From positions 1 through 36,720 of the forward strand of contig JAFZKA010000008.1 in assembly GCA_017551925.1 (NCBI GenBank): a stretch of 36,720 nucleotides of DNA, written 5' to 3'. This document shows positions 13,670 through 23,439 of this stretch, in pieces. This stretch comes from Bacteroidaceae bacterium. GTDB taxonomy: Bacteria > Bacteroidota > Bacteroidia > Bacteroidales > Bacteroidaceae. Under the pieces are notes generated by a model. It was not told where the DNA came from. It saw only the letters and a program-made list of their open reading frames with translations, and ran no database searches. The first letter of the stretch is position 1; every line of letters begins with the position of its first letter. Position numbers and translations under genes: made by a program.

Positions 13670-15765
13670 TGCTTGATCTTGATCAGCGTGACGTCAAGTA
13701 TCTGACCGGTGTAGGCCCGGCAAGAGCCGCCCTTTTGAAAGGTGAGCTCCAGATAAGCACGCTGCATGATCTTCTTTACTATTTTCCTTACAAATACATT
13801 GATCGCAGCCGTATCTTCCAGGTAAGGGAGGTTGACGGTACTATGCCCTATATCCAACTCAAAGGCAAGATATTGAGTTTTGAGCAGATGGGTGAGGGCC
13901 GGCGTCAGCGTCTGGTAGCCCATTTCAGTGATGGCACCGGTGTTGCTGACCTGGTGTGGTTCAGCGGTATAAAATACACTCTGGACCGCTACAGGCCGGG
14001 AGTGGAATATGTGGTGTTCGGCAAGCCTACGATATTTGGAGGCCGTGTGAATGTGGCTCATCCTGAGATTGATGTCGAGGCAAACCTGAACCTGCAGGAG
14101 ATGGGCATGCAGCCCTATTACAACACCACGGAGCGCATGAAAAAGGCGGGGCTCAACTCTGCCGCCATACGCAAACTGATAACTAACCTGATGGCTCTGA
14201 TTGTGGAGCCGCTGCCTGAGACCCTGCCTGACTGGCTGCGTGACAAGGAACACCTTATGGGCCTGACTGATGCGCTTAAAGTGATACACAACCCGCGCAC
14301 TCCGCTGGAATTGCGTCTTGCGCAACTCAGGCTGAAGTTTGAGGAACTGTTCTATGTGCAACTGAATCTGGCGCGTTATGCCAGTGACCGTCAGCGCCGT
14401 TTCAAGGGATATGTGTTTGCGAAAATAGGTGACAAATTCAATTCGTTCTACAACACTAAACTTCCGTTCAGCCTGACCGGTGCCCAAAAACGTGTCATAC
14501 GTGAAATACGCAATGATATGGGCAGCGGCCGTCAGATGAACCGCCTGCTGCAAGGCGATGTGGGAAGCGGCAAGACCATGGTGGCGCTGATGACCATGCT
14601 GATAGCAATTGACAACGGTTATCAGGCCTGTATAATGGCTCCCACAGAGATTCTGTCAGAGCAGCATTACGCAAATATCTGCCGTTTCATCGATGGATTG
14701 GGGCTTCATGCCGAGTTGCTGACCGGCAGTATAAAGGGTAAACGTAGGGAGGCTATACTCAAGGGGCTTAAGGACGGAAGCGTGAATATTCTGGTGAGCA
14801 CGCACGCTGTGCTTGAAGATCCGGTAGAGTTCAACCGCTTGGGTTTTGTGGTGATTGACGAGCAGCACCGTTTTGGCGTGGCACAGAGGGCAAGGCTCTG
14901 GACCAAGAGCAATATGCCGCCGCATGTGCTGGTCATGACAGCCACTCCCATACCGCGTACGCTGGCTATGACTTTGTACGGTGACCTTGATGTATCCATC
15001 ATTGATGAACTGCCTCCTGGCCGCAAGCCTATTCAGACTGAACACTACTATGACGGAAATCATACATCGGTCTATGCTTTTCTGGACCGTGAACTTAAAA
15101 AGGGCCGGCAGGCATACATAGTCTATCCGCTGATTGAGGAGAGTGAAAAGATTGACCTCAAGAATCTGGAGGAGGGTTATCTGACCATTTGTGAGAGGTT
15201 CCAGGGTTATGGTGTGAGCAAGGTTCATGGCCGCATGAAACCGGCTGAGAAGGATGCCGAGATGCAGCGTTTCAAGAACAACGAGACTCAGATAATGGTT
15301 GCGACAACGGTGATTGAGGTGGGGGTTGATGTTCCAAACGCCAGTGTAATGCTGATTGAGAACGCCAACCGCTTTGGATTGTCACAGTTGCATCAGTTGC
15401 GCGGTCGTGTGGGCCGTGGTGCCGACCAGTCATATTGTCTGCTCATAACGCCCTATCAGTTGAGTGAGGATACCCGCAAGAGGATTGAGATCATGACTGC
15501 CACCTGTGACGGGTTTGAGATAGCCGAGGCTGACCTTAAGTTGCGCGGCCCCGGTGACCTGGAGGGTACGCAGCAGAGCGGCATTGCTTTTGACCTCAAG
15601 ATAGCCAACCTGGCGCGTGACGGAGCACTCATAGAGCATGTGCGTGAAATAGCAAAAAAAATCGTGGACGATGACCCCGAACTGGCACATCCTGAGAACG
15701 TTCTCTTGGGCAGGATGTTGCGCCGATTGAAGAAAAGTCAGTTCGACTGGTCCTCAATATCATGA
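13669..15765 (+). CDS. recG: ATP-dependent DNA helicase RecG
   Basis: It reverses stalled replication forks and migrates Holliday junctions. The 698 residues start with an OB-fold wedge domain (about 1-250). The helicase motifs are GDVGSGKTM (Walker A, near residue 300), VIDEQHRFG (DEQH box, near 398), TATPIPRTLAMT, and HQLRGRVGRG (motif VI, near 575). The C-terminal part LRGPGDLEGTQQSG is typical. The start overlaps the DJ-1 stop. From memory, ispD often lies between these two genes in Bacteroides; it is absent here. Confidence 0.96.
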   Translation: MLDLDQRDVKYLTGVGPARAALLKGELQISTLHDLLYYFPYKYIDRSRIFQVREVDGTMPYIQLKGKILSFEQMGEGRRQRLVAHFSDGTGVADLVWFSGIKYTLDRYRPGVEYVVFGKPTIFGGRVNVAHPEIDVEANLNLQEMGMQPYYNTTERMKKAGLNSAAIRKLITNLMALIVEPLPETLPDWLRDKEHLMGLTDALKVIHNPRTPLELRLAQLRLKFEELFYVQLNLARYASDRQRRFKGYVFAKIGDKFNSFYNTKLPFSLTGAQKRVIREIRNDMGSGRQMNRLLQGDVGSGKTMVALMTMLIAIDNGYQACIMAPTEILSEQHYANICRFIDGLGLHAELLTGSIKGKRREAILKGLKDGSVNILVSTHAVLEDPVEFNRLGFVVIDEQHRFGVAQRARLWTKSNMPPHVLVMTATPIPRTLAMTLYGDLDVSIIDELPPGRKPIQTEHYYDGNHTSVYAFLDRELKKGRQAYIVYPLIEESEKIDLKNLEEGYLTICERFQGYGVSKVHGRMKPAEKDAEMQRFKNNETQIMVATTVIEVGVDVPNASVMLIENANRFGLSQLHQLRGRVGRGADQSYCLLITPYQLSEDTRKRIEIMTATCDGFEIAEADLKLRGPGDLEGTQQSGIAFDLKIANLARDGALIEHVREIAKKIVDDDPELAHPENVLLGRMLRRLKKSQFDWSSIS

Positions 15766-15773
15766 TAATTGAA

Positions 15774-15781
15774 TATCTTTG
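15774..15781 (+). promoter_or_regulatory. -7 promoter box for the M23 peptidase operon
   Basis: TATCTTTG matches TAnnTTTG; it lies between the recG stop (15765) and the next start (15801). Confidence 0.5.
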
Positions 15782-15800
15782 CGCTTTGTAAAATAAAAAG

Positions 15801-16634
15801 ATGTTCACGAAGAGGGTTCAAAGGATTATGATGCTGGCCGTGGCACTCCTTGCGTGGGTGTTTGTCATGGCACAGGATGTCATGCCTGCGCATGTCAGAC
15901 AGGTCCAGTATATGGATCACGTGCAGATTCCCGCTCACCTGAACCCGGGATTGGCTGTAGATCTGGACAATCCTGCCTCTTATCTTTATCCTGAATGGAG
16001 TAACGAGTACGTTCACAAGTTTGATGATGTGGTGATTCCTGATACGGTAGTCATATCCATGAAAGGATATTGCATGCCTACGGACAGCACGCGCATTACT
16101 GACAAGTACGGTTACCGTCCGCGCCGCGGCAGGGCACATCTGGGACTGGACATCAAGGTTAAGACAGGTGATACCATCAGGGCTGCCTTTGACGGCAAGG
16201 TGCGCATATCACGATATGAGCGTCGCGGTTACGGACATTATCTGGTGATAAGACATCCAAACGGACTGGAGACCGTGTACGGACATCTGTCCAAGAAACT
16301 GGTAGGTGAGAATGACATTGTGCATGCCGGTGATCCTATTGCGCTGGGCGGAAACACAGGGCGTTCCACCGGATCACATCTGCATTTTGAAACCAGGATT
16401 CTGGGTAACGCGGTCAATCCTGCCCTTATGTTTGATTTCCCCAACCAGAGGGCTGTGACTGATTATTATGTGTATCAGAAAAATACCCGTGAGATATATT
16501 ACAAAGTACGCAGCGGGGACACTCTGAGCGGAATTGCAATAAAGAATGAGACCTCAGTGGCAAATATCTGCAGGCTGAACGGCATTTCAAGGAATGCTGT
16601 CATCAGGGTCGGACAGACATTGAGGGTGAACTGA
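15801..16634 (+). CDS. Secreted M23 metallopeptidase with C-terminal LysM
   Basis: This is a predicted periplasmic peptidoglycan endopeptidase or envelope factor. A signal peptide (about residues 1-25, MMLAVALLAWVFVMAQ) precedes an M23 domain with zinc motifs HLGLDIKVKTGD (about 113-124) and HLHFE (about 193-197). The C-terminus is a single LysM peptidoglycan-binding module (YKVRSGDTLSGIAIKN to VGQTLRVN, about 234-277). Both zinc motifs are intact, so an active enzyme is likely. It is the first gene of the block that leads to folE. Confidence 0.92.
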   Translation: MFTKRVQRIMMLAVALLAWVFVMAQDVMPAHVRQVQYMDHVQIPAHLNPGLAVDLDNPASYLYPEWSNEYVHKFDDVVIPDTVVISMKGYCMPTDSTRITDKYGYRPRRGRAHLGLDIKVKTGDTIRAAFDGKVRISRYERRGYGHYLVIRHPNGLETVYGHLSKKLVGENDIVHAGDPIALGGNTGRSTGSHLHFETRILGNAVNPALMFDFPNQRAVTDYYVYQKNTREIYYKVRSGDTLSGIAIKNETSVANICRLNGISRNAVIRVGQTLRVN

Positions 16635-16639
16635 AAGAT

Positions 16640-17209
16640 ATGGTTATGAGTGACAAGAACATAAAGAAGCCTGATACCAACAGGCAATTTGAGGAGATAA
16701 TTGAGATGTGCCGTGCATTGTACGTAAAGAAACTGCAGGATTACGGAGCATCTTGGCGTATTATGCGCCCTGAATCCCTGACTGACCAGATTTTCATCAA
16801 GGCCAAGCGCATACGCAGCATTGAGATTAAGGGCGTGTCACTCATTGATGAAGGCATACGTTCTGAACTGATTGGCATTGTGAATTATGGAATCATTGCT
16901 CTGATTCAACTTGAGCACGGTTTCTCCGATACGGTTGACAAGGATGCCGATTGGGCCGTAAAGGAGTATGACAAATATGCCAACGCGGCGCTGGAACTGA
17001 TGAAAAAGAAAAATCATGATTATGATGAGGCATGGCGCGGAATGCGTACCACATCATACACTGATCTTATCCTGACCAAGATTAACCGTACCAAGGAGAT
17101 AGAGAGTCATGACGGCAAGACGGTTGTATCAGAGGGTATCGATGCCAATTACATGGATATGATTAACTATGCCGTTTTTGGCCTGATTAAAAACAAATAT
17201 GGAGAGTGA
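16640..17209 (+). CDS. DUF1599 (Nmad1-like) protein with two repeats
   Basis: The 189-residue protein holds two copies of the DUF1599 domain. The first (about 18-100) has QDYGASWRIMRPESLTDQIF and the second (about 115-185) has HDYDEAWRGMRTTSYTDLIL; each ends with a similar (I/M)NY segment. The domain has been linked to nucleotide modification by computational work, and no reaction is established here. An in-frame ATG at 16646 is an equally good start. Its TGA overlaps the ATG of the next gene. Confidence 0.85.
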   Translation: MVMSDKNIKKPDTNRQFEEIIEMCRALYVKKLQDYGASWRIMRPESLTDQIFIKAKRIRSIEIKGVSLIDEGIRSELIGIVNYGIIALIQLEHGFSDTVDKDADWAVKEYDKYANAALELMKKKNHDYDEAWRGMRTTSYTDLILTKINRTKEIESHDGKTVVSEGIDANYMDMINYAVFGLIKNKYGE

Positions 17210-18342
17210 TGGAGACAAAAATTAAGGGTAACGGCCTTTCCTTAAAGGTCCTTGTTAATTTTTGCCGCATAATACTGGGAGCAGTATTCATGTTTTCCGG
17301 TATTGTCAAGGCTATTGATCCGGTAGGCACTCAGATCAAAATGACTGATTACCTGCTTGCTTTCAGTATGGGTGACACCGTGCTGGATTCCACTCTGTTG
17401 ATATTGGCCGGTCTTTTGGCCGGTTTGGAGATTCTGATTGGAGCATATATGCTTTTGGGCGTGTTCCAAAAGGGTTCTTCACTGATTGTGCTTATTTTTA
17501 TGATCATTGTGACACCGTTAACGCTTTATCTGGCTATTGAGAACCCGATAGAGGATTGCGGCTGTTTTGGCGATGCACTGGTGCTTACCAACTGGCAGAC
17601 TTTTTCAAAGAACGTGTTCCTTTTGCTGCTGGCTGTATTTGTATTCTGGTTCCGTTCCCAAATTGTACCCTTTGTAAATGAAAAACGCCAGTGGCTGGTG
17701 CCTCTGGTCATGTCGGTAATAATCATCAAGTTTATTACCATGAATATCTCAAATCTGCCTATTCTTGATTTCAGACCTTACAAGGTCGGCACGGATTTAT
17801 ATGCCGGTGTGGTTGAGAATAAGGATCCTGAGATGCATGATTTCTTTATCTTTAACCAGGATATGGACGATGTAACCGCTCAGGTGCTGTCAAATGAGGG
17901 TTACTCTTTCCTTGTAATCTCACCGCATCTGGAGAGCGCAAGTGAAAACAATCTGGATCTTTTGGATGATGTTTATGACTATTGCGAACATTACGGATAT
18001 CCTATAATAGGATTGACCTCATCGGGCCAGAGGGCTATTCGTGAATGGGCCGATGATACAGGCGCCCAGTACAGGTTCCTGCATTGTGACGAGATACCGT
18101 TGCAGACCATGATCCGTTCAAATCCGGGTCTGGTATTGCTTAAGGATGGCGTGATTGTGAACAAATGGAGCCATTCCAGAATTCCGTCAGATGAGGAACT
18201 GTCTGCACCTCTTGATGAGATTCCGATAGGTTCCATACCGTCAGGCAATCCTATGCGCACACCCTGGGGAGTGGCATTGCTGTTTATCCTGCCTCTGTTC
18301 CTGGTTGTGCTGATAGACAAAATCAAAGGAATGATTCAATAA
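17209..18342 (+). CDS. DoxX/MauE-like membrane protein with thioredoxin-like region
   Basis: This 377-residue membrane protein is a likely redox component. The N-terminal half has four hydrophobic helices of DoxX/MauE type (about residues 13-33, 55-80, 85-105, 125-145), including the conserved [18 protein letters not shown] loop with paired cysteines. A fifth helix is at about 160-178. Residues about 195-340 look thioredoxin- or peroxiredoxin-like ([20 protein letters not shown]) but without a CxxC motif. A final helix ([14 protein letters not shown]) anchors the C-terminus. The ATG at 17209 overlaps the DUF1599 stop; the GTG one codon earlier is less likely. Confidence 0.85.
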   Translation: METKIKGNGLSLKVLVNFCRIILGAVFMFSGIVKAIDPVGTQIKMTDYLLAFSMGDTVLDSTLLILAGLLAGLEILIGAYMLLGVFQKGSSLIVLIFMIIVTPLTLYLAIENPIEDCGCFGDALVLTNWQTFSKNVFLLLLAVFVFWFRSQIVPFVNEKRQWLVPLVMSVIIIKFITMNISNLPILDFRPYKVGTDLYAGVVENKDPEMHDFFIFNQDMDDVTAQVLSNEGYSFLVISPHLESASENNLDLLDDVYDYCEHYGYPIIGLTSSGQRAIREWADDTGAQYRFLHCDEIPLQTMIRSNPGLVLLKDGVIVNKWSHSRIPSDEELSAPLDEIPIGSIPSGNPMRTPWGVALLFILPLFLVVLIDKIKGMIQ

Positions 18343-18364
18343 CACTTTTAATACTAGTTTTGAA

Positions 18365-19126
18365 ATGAGAAAGAAAATTGTTGCTGGAAACTGGAAGATG
18401 AACAAGACTCTCCAGGAAGGTATTGCTCTCGCAGAGGAGCTGAATCAGGTGTTGGCTGCTGACAAACCCAATTGTGATGTGGTTATTGGCACACCGTTTA
18501 TCCATCTTGCCAAGATCTCTGATATCATTGATCACAAGGTCATCGGTCTTTCTGCCGAGAACTGCGCCGATAAGGAATCAGGTGCTTATACCGGTGAGGT
18601 ATCAGCCGCTATGGTTAAGTCAACCGGTGCCGAGTATGTAATTCTGGGTCACTCAGAGCGCCGTGAGTACTATCACGAGACATATGATATCCTCAAGGAG
18701 AAAGTTCTGCTGGCTCTTGCCAACGGTCTGAAGGTTATCTTCTGCATCGGTGAGTCACTTGACGAGCGTGAGAAGGGCATCCAGAACCAGATTGTAAAGG
18801 CTGAGTTGGAGGGTTCAGTATTCAACCTCTCTGCCGATGAGTTCAAGAATATCACTATCGCCTATGAGCCTATCTGGGCTATCGGTACAGGTAAGACCGC
18901 TACCGCTGATCAGGCTGAGGAGATTCACGCATACATCCGTTCAGTCATTGCTGACAAGTACGGCAAGCAGATTGCTGAGGACACCTCTATCCTTTACGGT
19001 GGTTCTTGCAAGCCTTCAAATGCTGCTGAACTGTTTGCAAAGCCTGACATTGACGGTGGTCTGATTGGCGGTGCCTCTTTAAAGGTAGCTGATTTTAAGG
19101 GAATAATAGACGCTTGGAAAAAGTGA
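18365..19126 (+). CDS. tpiA: Triosephosphate isomerase
   Basis: It interconverts dihydroxyacetone phosphate and glyceraldehyde-3-phosphate in glycolysis. The 253-residue TIM barrel has NWKMNKT (residues 8-14), the catalytic histidine in ILGHSERR (about 99-106), the catalytic glutamate in [11 protein letters not shown] (about 170-180), and the phosphate loop GLIGGASL. The end of the gene overlaps the start of the SPOR gene. Confidence 0.97.
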   Translation: MRKKIVAGNWKMNKTLQEGIALAEELNQVLAADKPNCDVVIGTPFIHLAKISDIIDHKVIGLSAENCADKESGAYTGEVSAAMVKSTGAEYVILGHSERREYYHETYDILKEKVLLALANGLKVIFCIGESLDEREKGIQNQIVKAELEGSVFNLSADEFKNITIAYEPIWAIGTGKTATADQAEEIHAYIRSVIADKYGKQIAEDTSILYGGSCKPSNAAELFAKPDIDGGLIGGASLKVADFKGIIDAWKK

Positions 19127-19575
19127 AAAAATTTGGAACAATTATAGTTCTGTTTCTCTTAACAACCCTGGCCAGTGCCCAACAAAGGACACTGGTTCAG
19201 GAGTTGGAGAGGGATATACCTGGCAAAGGTCAGATCCGTGTTGAATGTGACGCGCGTCTGGACAGCCTTATCGGTACGGTATCTGAGGCGCAGTCCGGTA
19301 CCAAGATCAAGGCTACAGGATATCGTATTCAGGTCTTTGCCGGAAACAACACCCGTGCCTCAAAGGAGAAAGCCAATGAGGTTGACAGGTATTTGCGGGC
19401 CAAATATCCGGATCTGCCTGTATATACGGGATTCAAGTCTCCACGCTGGCTCTGTACTGTAGGTGATTTCCTGTATTATGAAGAGGCGTATGAGACTATG
19501 CGCAAACTAAAGAAAGAAACGCCTTACAAGGGCATAATCATATTAAGAAACCAGGAGATAAAAGTTCCGCTATGA
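19123..19575 (+). CDS. Secreted SPOR-domain protein
   Basis: It is a 150-residue protein with a cleavable signal peptide ([18 protein letters not shown]) and a C-terminal SPOR domain (about 70-140; [20 protein letters not shown] through [13 protein letters not shown]). SPOR domains bind peptidoglycan stripped of peptide stems, usually at the division septum. The GTG at 19123 overlaps the tpiA stop (GTGA), and is chosen because the signal peptide then starts normally; a TTG at 19114 adds three residues and cannot be excluded. The stop overlaps the folE ATG. Confidence 0.85.
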   Translation: MKKFGTIIVLFLLTTLASAQQRTLVQELERDIPGKGQIRVECDARLDSLIGTVSEAQSGTKIKATGYRIQVFAGNNTRASKEKANEVDRYLRAKYPDLPVYTGFKSPRWLCTVGDFLYYEEAYETMRKLKKETPYKGIIILRNQEIKVPL

Positions 19576-20165
19576 GCAGTCTGATACCTTACAGTGATGA
19601 AGAGTCTGAAAAGTTTCTTGCACTCAAGAAACACTATGAGGAGATACTTAAACTGATTGAACCCGATGCAGGCCGTGAAGGTCTGGTACGTACTCCTCTC
19701 AGGGTTGCCAAGACTCTGCTTGATTTTACGAGCGGCTATGAGATTGACCCTGCCGCAATACTTAAATCGGCTATGTTCAAGGAGGATTACAGTCAGATGG
19801 TGATAGTAAAAGATATTGACTTTTATTCTCTTTGTGAACACCATATGCTGCCGTTCTACGGAAAGGCTCATGTGGCATATATTCCTAACGGTTACATTAC
19901 CGGCCTGAGCAAGATTGCACGTGTGGTTGATGCGTTTGCCAGGCGCCTGCAGGTGCAGGAGCGCATGACTTCACAGATCAAGGACTGCATTCAGGAGACA
20001 CTGCAGCCGCTTGGCGTGATGGTGGTTATTGAGGCCAGCCATATGTGTATGCAAATGCGCGGGGTGGAGAAACAGAACTCCGTAACTACTACATCTGATT
20101 TCACTGGCGCTTTCAATCGCGCCAAGACCCGCGAGGAGTTCATGAATCTGATCTCCCGCAGATGA
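19572..20165 (+). CDS. folE: GTP cyclohydrolase I
   Basis: It converts GTP to dihydroneopterin triphosphate for folate and pterin synthesis. The 197-residue protein has the zinc-binding [20 protein letters not shown] segment (about 91-110), [20 protein letters not shown], and the C-terminal cysteine in [10 protein letters not shown]. The ATG overlaps the SPOR stop (ATGA). Its TGA stop is the first three bases of the 75-bp palindrome. Confidence 0.96.
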   Translation: MSSLIPYSDEESEKFLALKKHYEEILKLIEPDAGREGLVRTPLRVAKTLLDFTSGYEIDPAAILKSAMFKEDYSQMVIVKDIDFYSLCEHHMLPFYGKAHVAYIPNGYITGLSKIARVVDAFARRLQVQERMTSQIKDCIQETLQPLGVMVVIEASHMCMQMRGVEKQNSVTTTSDFTGAFNRAKTREEFMNLISRR

Positions 20166-20237
20166 CGCATTAGGGACGGTTCCTTCTGCGGACATTTGGA
20201 ACAAATGTCCGCAGAAGGAACCGTCCCTAGTGCGTCA
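20163..20237. repeat. 75-bp near-perfect palindrome spanning folE stop to dnaG stop
   Basis: Arms 20163-20198 and 20202-20237 are 36 bp each with one mismatch around a 3-base loop GAA. The arm runs TGACGCATTAGGGACGGTTC... and its outermost TGA is the stop codon of folE on one strand and of dnaG on the other. There is no T tract. It resembles REP/RAYT-type palindromes (GGGACGGTTC motif, from memory) and may also act as a bidirectional terminator or mRNA 3'-end stabiliser. Confidence 0.9.
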
Positions 20238-22256
20238 TAGGGTGATGATGCGGTCACCGAGGGTTTTGGAGAGTTCGGAGCGGGCTTGGAGGAGTTGCTG
20301 ATAGCGGATCTGCAATTCTGACAGATTCTCAACCGTGGCCTCTTGAATCTCTTTTTCTGTTTTTTTGATTTCAAGGCGGACAACCTCCATCTGGTAGTCA
20401 GCCATGGTGTGGCGGGTCAATTTCAGCAGGTGGGCTTCATCATCGGTGGGCATATTGTCCTTGAAGAGTTTGCTCAACTGGTAGCGCTCCTCCATCAGGC
20501 TGGCGGCGGTGAGGCTTACGAATGTTTCGGGGTGAGACAAGAAGAATTTCTTTGTGTTGAAATTCTTTTCCTCCAGATGCTCGGCCATAATCTCTACAAA
20601 ACGCTTATAGACGGGGTGGCGGAACTCAAGTCCGTCATTCTGGAGCGAGCCTACTATGAACTGGCCCACGGTCATATCCTGTTCCTGCCCCTCATCATTC
20701 TGGTATGTGCACATGACCTTGCCGCCGTACCTTACTATCAGTTGTGATAAAAGGCGCTCCTTATCCATCATGGGGCCTAATCCGTCACGCTTTAGTGCGC
20801 GTATGTCCTGACGCAGTTTGTCCTCGGGCGACAATTGTGGATCAGGGGCCTTTTCATCGGTGGATTCGGGTGATTCGGCGGGTTCGGGACTGGTGGTTTT
20901 TTCGGGCTCCGGAGCACTTGGCTGGGCAGGCTGGGGAACAGCCTGGGACTGTTCGCGCTGGCGGCGGTTGACGTCATTAATGAGCAGTCGCTCGTCAATC
21001 TTCATTATTTGGCTGCACTCAGTAATATAGACTGAGCGTACAATCGGATCCTGAATGACCGATATGCTCTGCGTTATGCTTTTTATGAGTTCGCTGCGGC
21101 TGTAGGGGTCATCGGATGCATCCTCCATAAGCAGGTTTACCTTGAAGCGGATGAAATCTACCTGATGGGTGTCAATGTACTGCTGGAAAGCGGTGGCGCC
21201 GCGACCCTGGGCAAAGCTGTCGGGGTCTTCGCCGTCGGGCAGGAGCAGAACCTTGACGTTCATGCCCTCGGCAAGCAGCATGTCAATGCCGCGCAGGGAT
21301 GCTTTGATGCCGGCCCTGTCACCGTCATAGAGCACGGTTATGTTGTTGGTGAAACGGTGTATCAGGCGAATCTGGTCTTCAGTGAGTGACGTGCCGCTAG
21401 ATGCAACCACGTTCTCAACGCCGCTTTGGAACATCGATATGACATCGGCATAACCCTCCACCAGGAAACAGCGGTCTTTGCGGACTATTGCCTGCTTGGC
21501 CTGATACAGTCCGTATAGCTCACGTCTTTTGGAGTAGATTATGGATTCAGGTGAGTTGACGTATTTGGCAACTTTGGCGTCGGAACTCATTATTCGGCCG
21601 CCGAATGCCACTACCTTGCCCGCTATGGAGTGTACGGGAAATATCACGCGACCATGGAAACGGTCACGCAGCTGGCCGTCGTTCTCGCGCTCGTAGCAGA
21701 GTCCGGTTTTGATGAGGTTCTCCCTGGTGTAGCCTTTGGCCAGTGCGGCTCGGGCCAGGGCATCGGGCTCATCGGGACTATAGCCTAAAAAGAATTTGTC
21801 CAATATGTCATCGCGGAAACCGCGTTTACGGAAATAGGCCAGACCTATGGCGCGGCCCTTGTCGGTATTAAGCAGGGTATCCTTGAAGAAGTCCAGTGCA
21901 AACTGGTTGGTTATGAACATTGAATCGCGCTCGTTCTGCAGGGCTTTCTCAGAGTCGGTCAGTTCACGTTTGCGGAACGGTATGCCGTATTTGTTGGCCA
22001 GCCATTCGGCAGCATCCTGGAAGGACATCTGTTCATGTTCCATGAGAAAGTGTATCACGTTGCCGCCCTTGCCGCAACTGAAACATTTGCAGATTCCCTT
22101 GGAGGGGGAGACGTAGAATGACGGTGTCTTTTCATTGTGGAAAGGACACAGACCTACATAGTTCACACCGCGCCGGCGCAGGGTGACGAACTCTGAAACC
22201 ACATCAACTATGTTGGCGGCATCAAGAATCTTTTCAATGGTGAGTTGGTCTATCAT
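20235..22256 (-). CDS. dnaG: DNA primase
   Basis: It synthesises RNA primers at the replication fork. The 673-residue protein has an N-terminal zinc ribbon (CPFHNEKTPSFYVSPSKGIC, closing with FSCGKGGNV; about residues 38-66), the RNA polymerase core and Toprim fold (FLVEGYADVISM near 263, VLYDGDRAGIKAS near 308), and an acidic/proline-rich linker at about 440-480 (PQPAQPSAPEPEKTTSPEPA) before the DnaB-binding C-terminus. It faces folE convergently. Confidence 0.95.
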   Translation of the reverse strand: MIDQLTIEKILDAANIVDVVSEFVTLRRRGVNYVGLCPFHNEKTPSFYVSPSKGICKCFSCGKGGNVIHFLMEHEQMSFQDAAEWLANKYGIPFRKRELTDSEKALQNERDSMFITNQFALDFFKDTLLNTDKGRAIGLAYFRKRGFRDDILDKFFLGYSPDEPDALARAALAKGYTRENLIKTGLCYERENDGQLRDRFHGRVIFPVHSIAGKVVAFGGRIMSSDAKVAKYVNSPESIIYSKRRELYGLYQAKQAIVRKDRCFLVEGYADVISMFQSGVENVVASSGTSLTEDQIRLIHRFTNNITVLYDGDRAGIKASLRGIDMLLAEGMNVKVLLLPDGEDPDSFAQGRGATAFQQYIDTHQVDFIRFKVNLLMEDASDDPYSRSELIKSITQSISVIQDPIVRSVYITECSQIMKIDERLLINDVNRRQREQSQAVPQPAQPSAPEPEKTTSPEPAESPESTDEKAPDPQLSPEDKLRQDIRALKRDGLGPMMDKERLLSQLIVRYGGKVMCTYQNDEGQEQDMTVGQFIVGSLQNDGLEFRHPVYKRFVEIMAEHLEEKNFNTKKFFLSHPETFVSLTAASLMEERYQLSKLFKDNMPTDDEAHLLKLTRHTMADYQMEVVRLEIKKTEKEIQEATVENLSELQIRYQQLLQARSELSKTLGDRIITL

Positions 22257-22278
22257 TGTTACGTTTCATCTCTGATGC

Positions 22279-22286
22279 CAAAATTA
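22279..22286 (-). promoter_or_regulatory. -7 promoter box for dnaG
   Basis: The minus strand reads TAATTTTG, matching TAnnTTTG, 22 bases upstream of the dnaG start. Confidence 0.5.
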
Positions 22287-22329
22287 CAAAAAGAGCGTCA
22301 AGCACGGAAGTATATTGACGGCTAACTTG

Positions 22330-22346
22330 TGAACATTAGGTGTTCA
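22330..22346. promoter_or_regulatory. Inverted repeat TGAACA-N5-TGTTCA, operator candidate
   Basis: A perfect 6-bp inverted repeat with 5-bp spacing lies in the divergent gap between dnaG and the AraC-type gene. It is a plausible protein-binding site; the ligand is unknown. Confidence 0.4.
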
Positions 22347-22431
22347 TTTTAAATTTTATTGACAAAAAGAATTGCGTAGTTCAAAGTAAATGTAGTTATT
22401 TTGTAAACGAAACCAATTAAATAAGATAATT

Positions 22432-22851
22432 GTGGAAAAGCCTTACAAAATCAGAGAAAAAACGGAGAAAGACGCCAATTACCGTGGCCTTATCCGTGCC
22501 GAACTTGCCGATGAACTGTATGACAGAATCCTTACTGTCATAGTTGCCGAAAAGAAGTACCGTGACCCGGATTATTCTGCCAAGCAGTTGGCTGAGGAGT
22601 TGAACACCAACCCCAGATATCTTTCGGCGGTGATCAATTCAAGATTTGGAATGAACTATTCAAATCTGGTGAATCAGCACAGAGTGCGTGAAGCAGCCCA
22701 TATGCTTCTGGACAAGCGTTATGTGGACAAGACCATGGAGGAGATTGGTCTGATGGCCGGTTTTGCCAACCGTCAGTCATTCTATGCCGCTTTTTTCAAA
22801 GAGAAAGGAGAGGCTCCCCATCAATATAAAAAACGTCACCTGCAGAAGTGA
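22432..22851 (+). CDS. AraC-family HTH transcriptional regulator, DNA-binding domain only
   Basis: This 139-residue protein consists of a short N-terminal helix and one AraC-type double helix-turn-helix (about 45-135; YSAKQLAEELNTNPRYLSAV, then DKTMEEIGLMAGFANRQSFY, ending APHQYKKRHL). It lacks a ligand-binding domain, as do many Bacteroidetes members. The start is GTG at 22432; no nearby in-frame ATG gives a full protein. It heads a collinear run through ruvB. Confidence 0.88.
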   Translation: MEKPYKIREKTEKDANYRGLIRAELADELYDRILTVIVAEKKYRDPDYSAKQLAEELNTNPRYLSAVINSRFGMNYSNLVNQHRVREAAHMLLDKRYVDKTMEEIGLMAGFANRQSFYAAFFKEKGEAPHQYKKRHLQK

Positions 22852-22878
22852 CCGGTATTTTGAAACTGTTTTTCTGAA

Positions 22879-23439
22879 ATGACGGTTCAGGAGAGGATCG
22901 TTGACATAAAGCAGAAACTGAGGCTCAATATGAACGGTGTTGCCTCAGGTAGCATGAAAGAGGCGGGCATTGCATATAAACTCAATTTCGGAGTGGGGCT
23001 GCCTGAACTCAAAAGAATTGCACAGGAGACAGAAAAGGACTCAGAACTGGCTGTTGCATTGTGGAAAGAGAATATCCGCGAATGCATGATGCTGGCTGCG
23101 CTCATTTATCCGAGTGAGGCTTTTATGCCTGATCTGGCAGATTTATGGGTTGAGCAGATAGATTATCCTGATGTGGCCGAAGTGTGTTCAATGTACCTGT
23201 TCAGCAAAATGAAAGAGGCTTCGACAACTGCATTCCGCTGGATAGCATCTGATAGCGGAATGATCAGTTATTGCGGTTTTCTTACTTTGGCACATTTGTT
23301 GCGTACAGGTCGTGAGATGGGGCCGCGTTATGTCAGTGAACTGAAGGATCAGGCCGATGCTGCGGTTAAGGGACCGAACGTTCTGACAGCAAGGGCCGCC
23401 CGGACAGTTCTTGACCTATTGGACGGAGAGAATGGATAA
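22879..23439 (+). CDS. AlkD-like DNA alkylation repair (HEAT-repeat) protein
   Basis: The 186-residue all-helical protein matches the DNA alkylation repair / AlkD-like family by pattern: an N-terminal KLRLNMNGVASGSMKEAG, GVGLPELKRIAQE, and helical repeats including FRWIASDSGMISYCGFLTLAH. AlkD-type enzymes excise alkylated bases with HEAT-like repeats; the divergent Bacteroidetes forms are not well tested. Its end overlaps the Fur gene by 8 bases. Confidence 0.75.
   Translation: MTVQERIVDIKQKLRLNMNGVASGSMKEAGIAYKLNFGVGLPELKRIAQETEKDSELAVALWKENIRECMMLAALIYPSEAFMPDLADLWVEQIDYPDVAEVCSMYLFSKMKEASTTAFRWIASDSGMISYCGFLTLAHLLRTGREMGPRYVSELKDQADAAVKGPNVLTARAARTVLDLLDGENG

Noticed and set aside
13534-14553. 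339-aa minus-strand frame across recG
   Set aside because: It is antisense to the well-supported DJ-1 and recG genes and has no family resemblance or promoter.
18355-18362. TAGTTTTG promoter box before tpiA
   Set aside because: It ends 2 bases before the tpiA ATG, so transcription would start within the gene; tpiA is more likely read from upstream.
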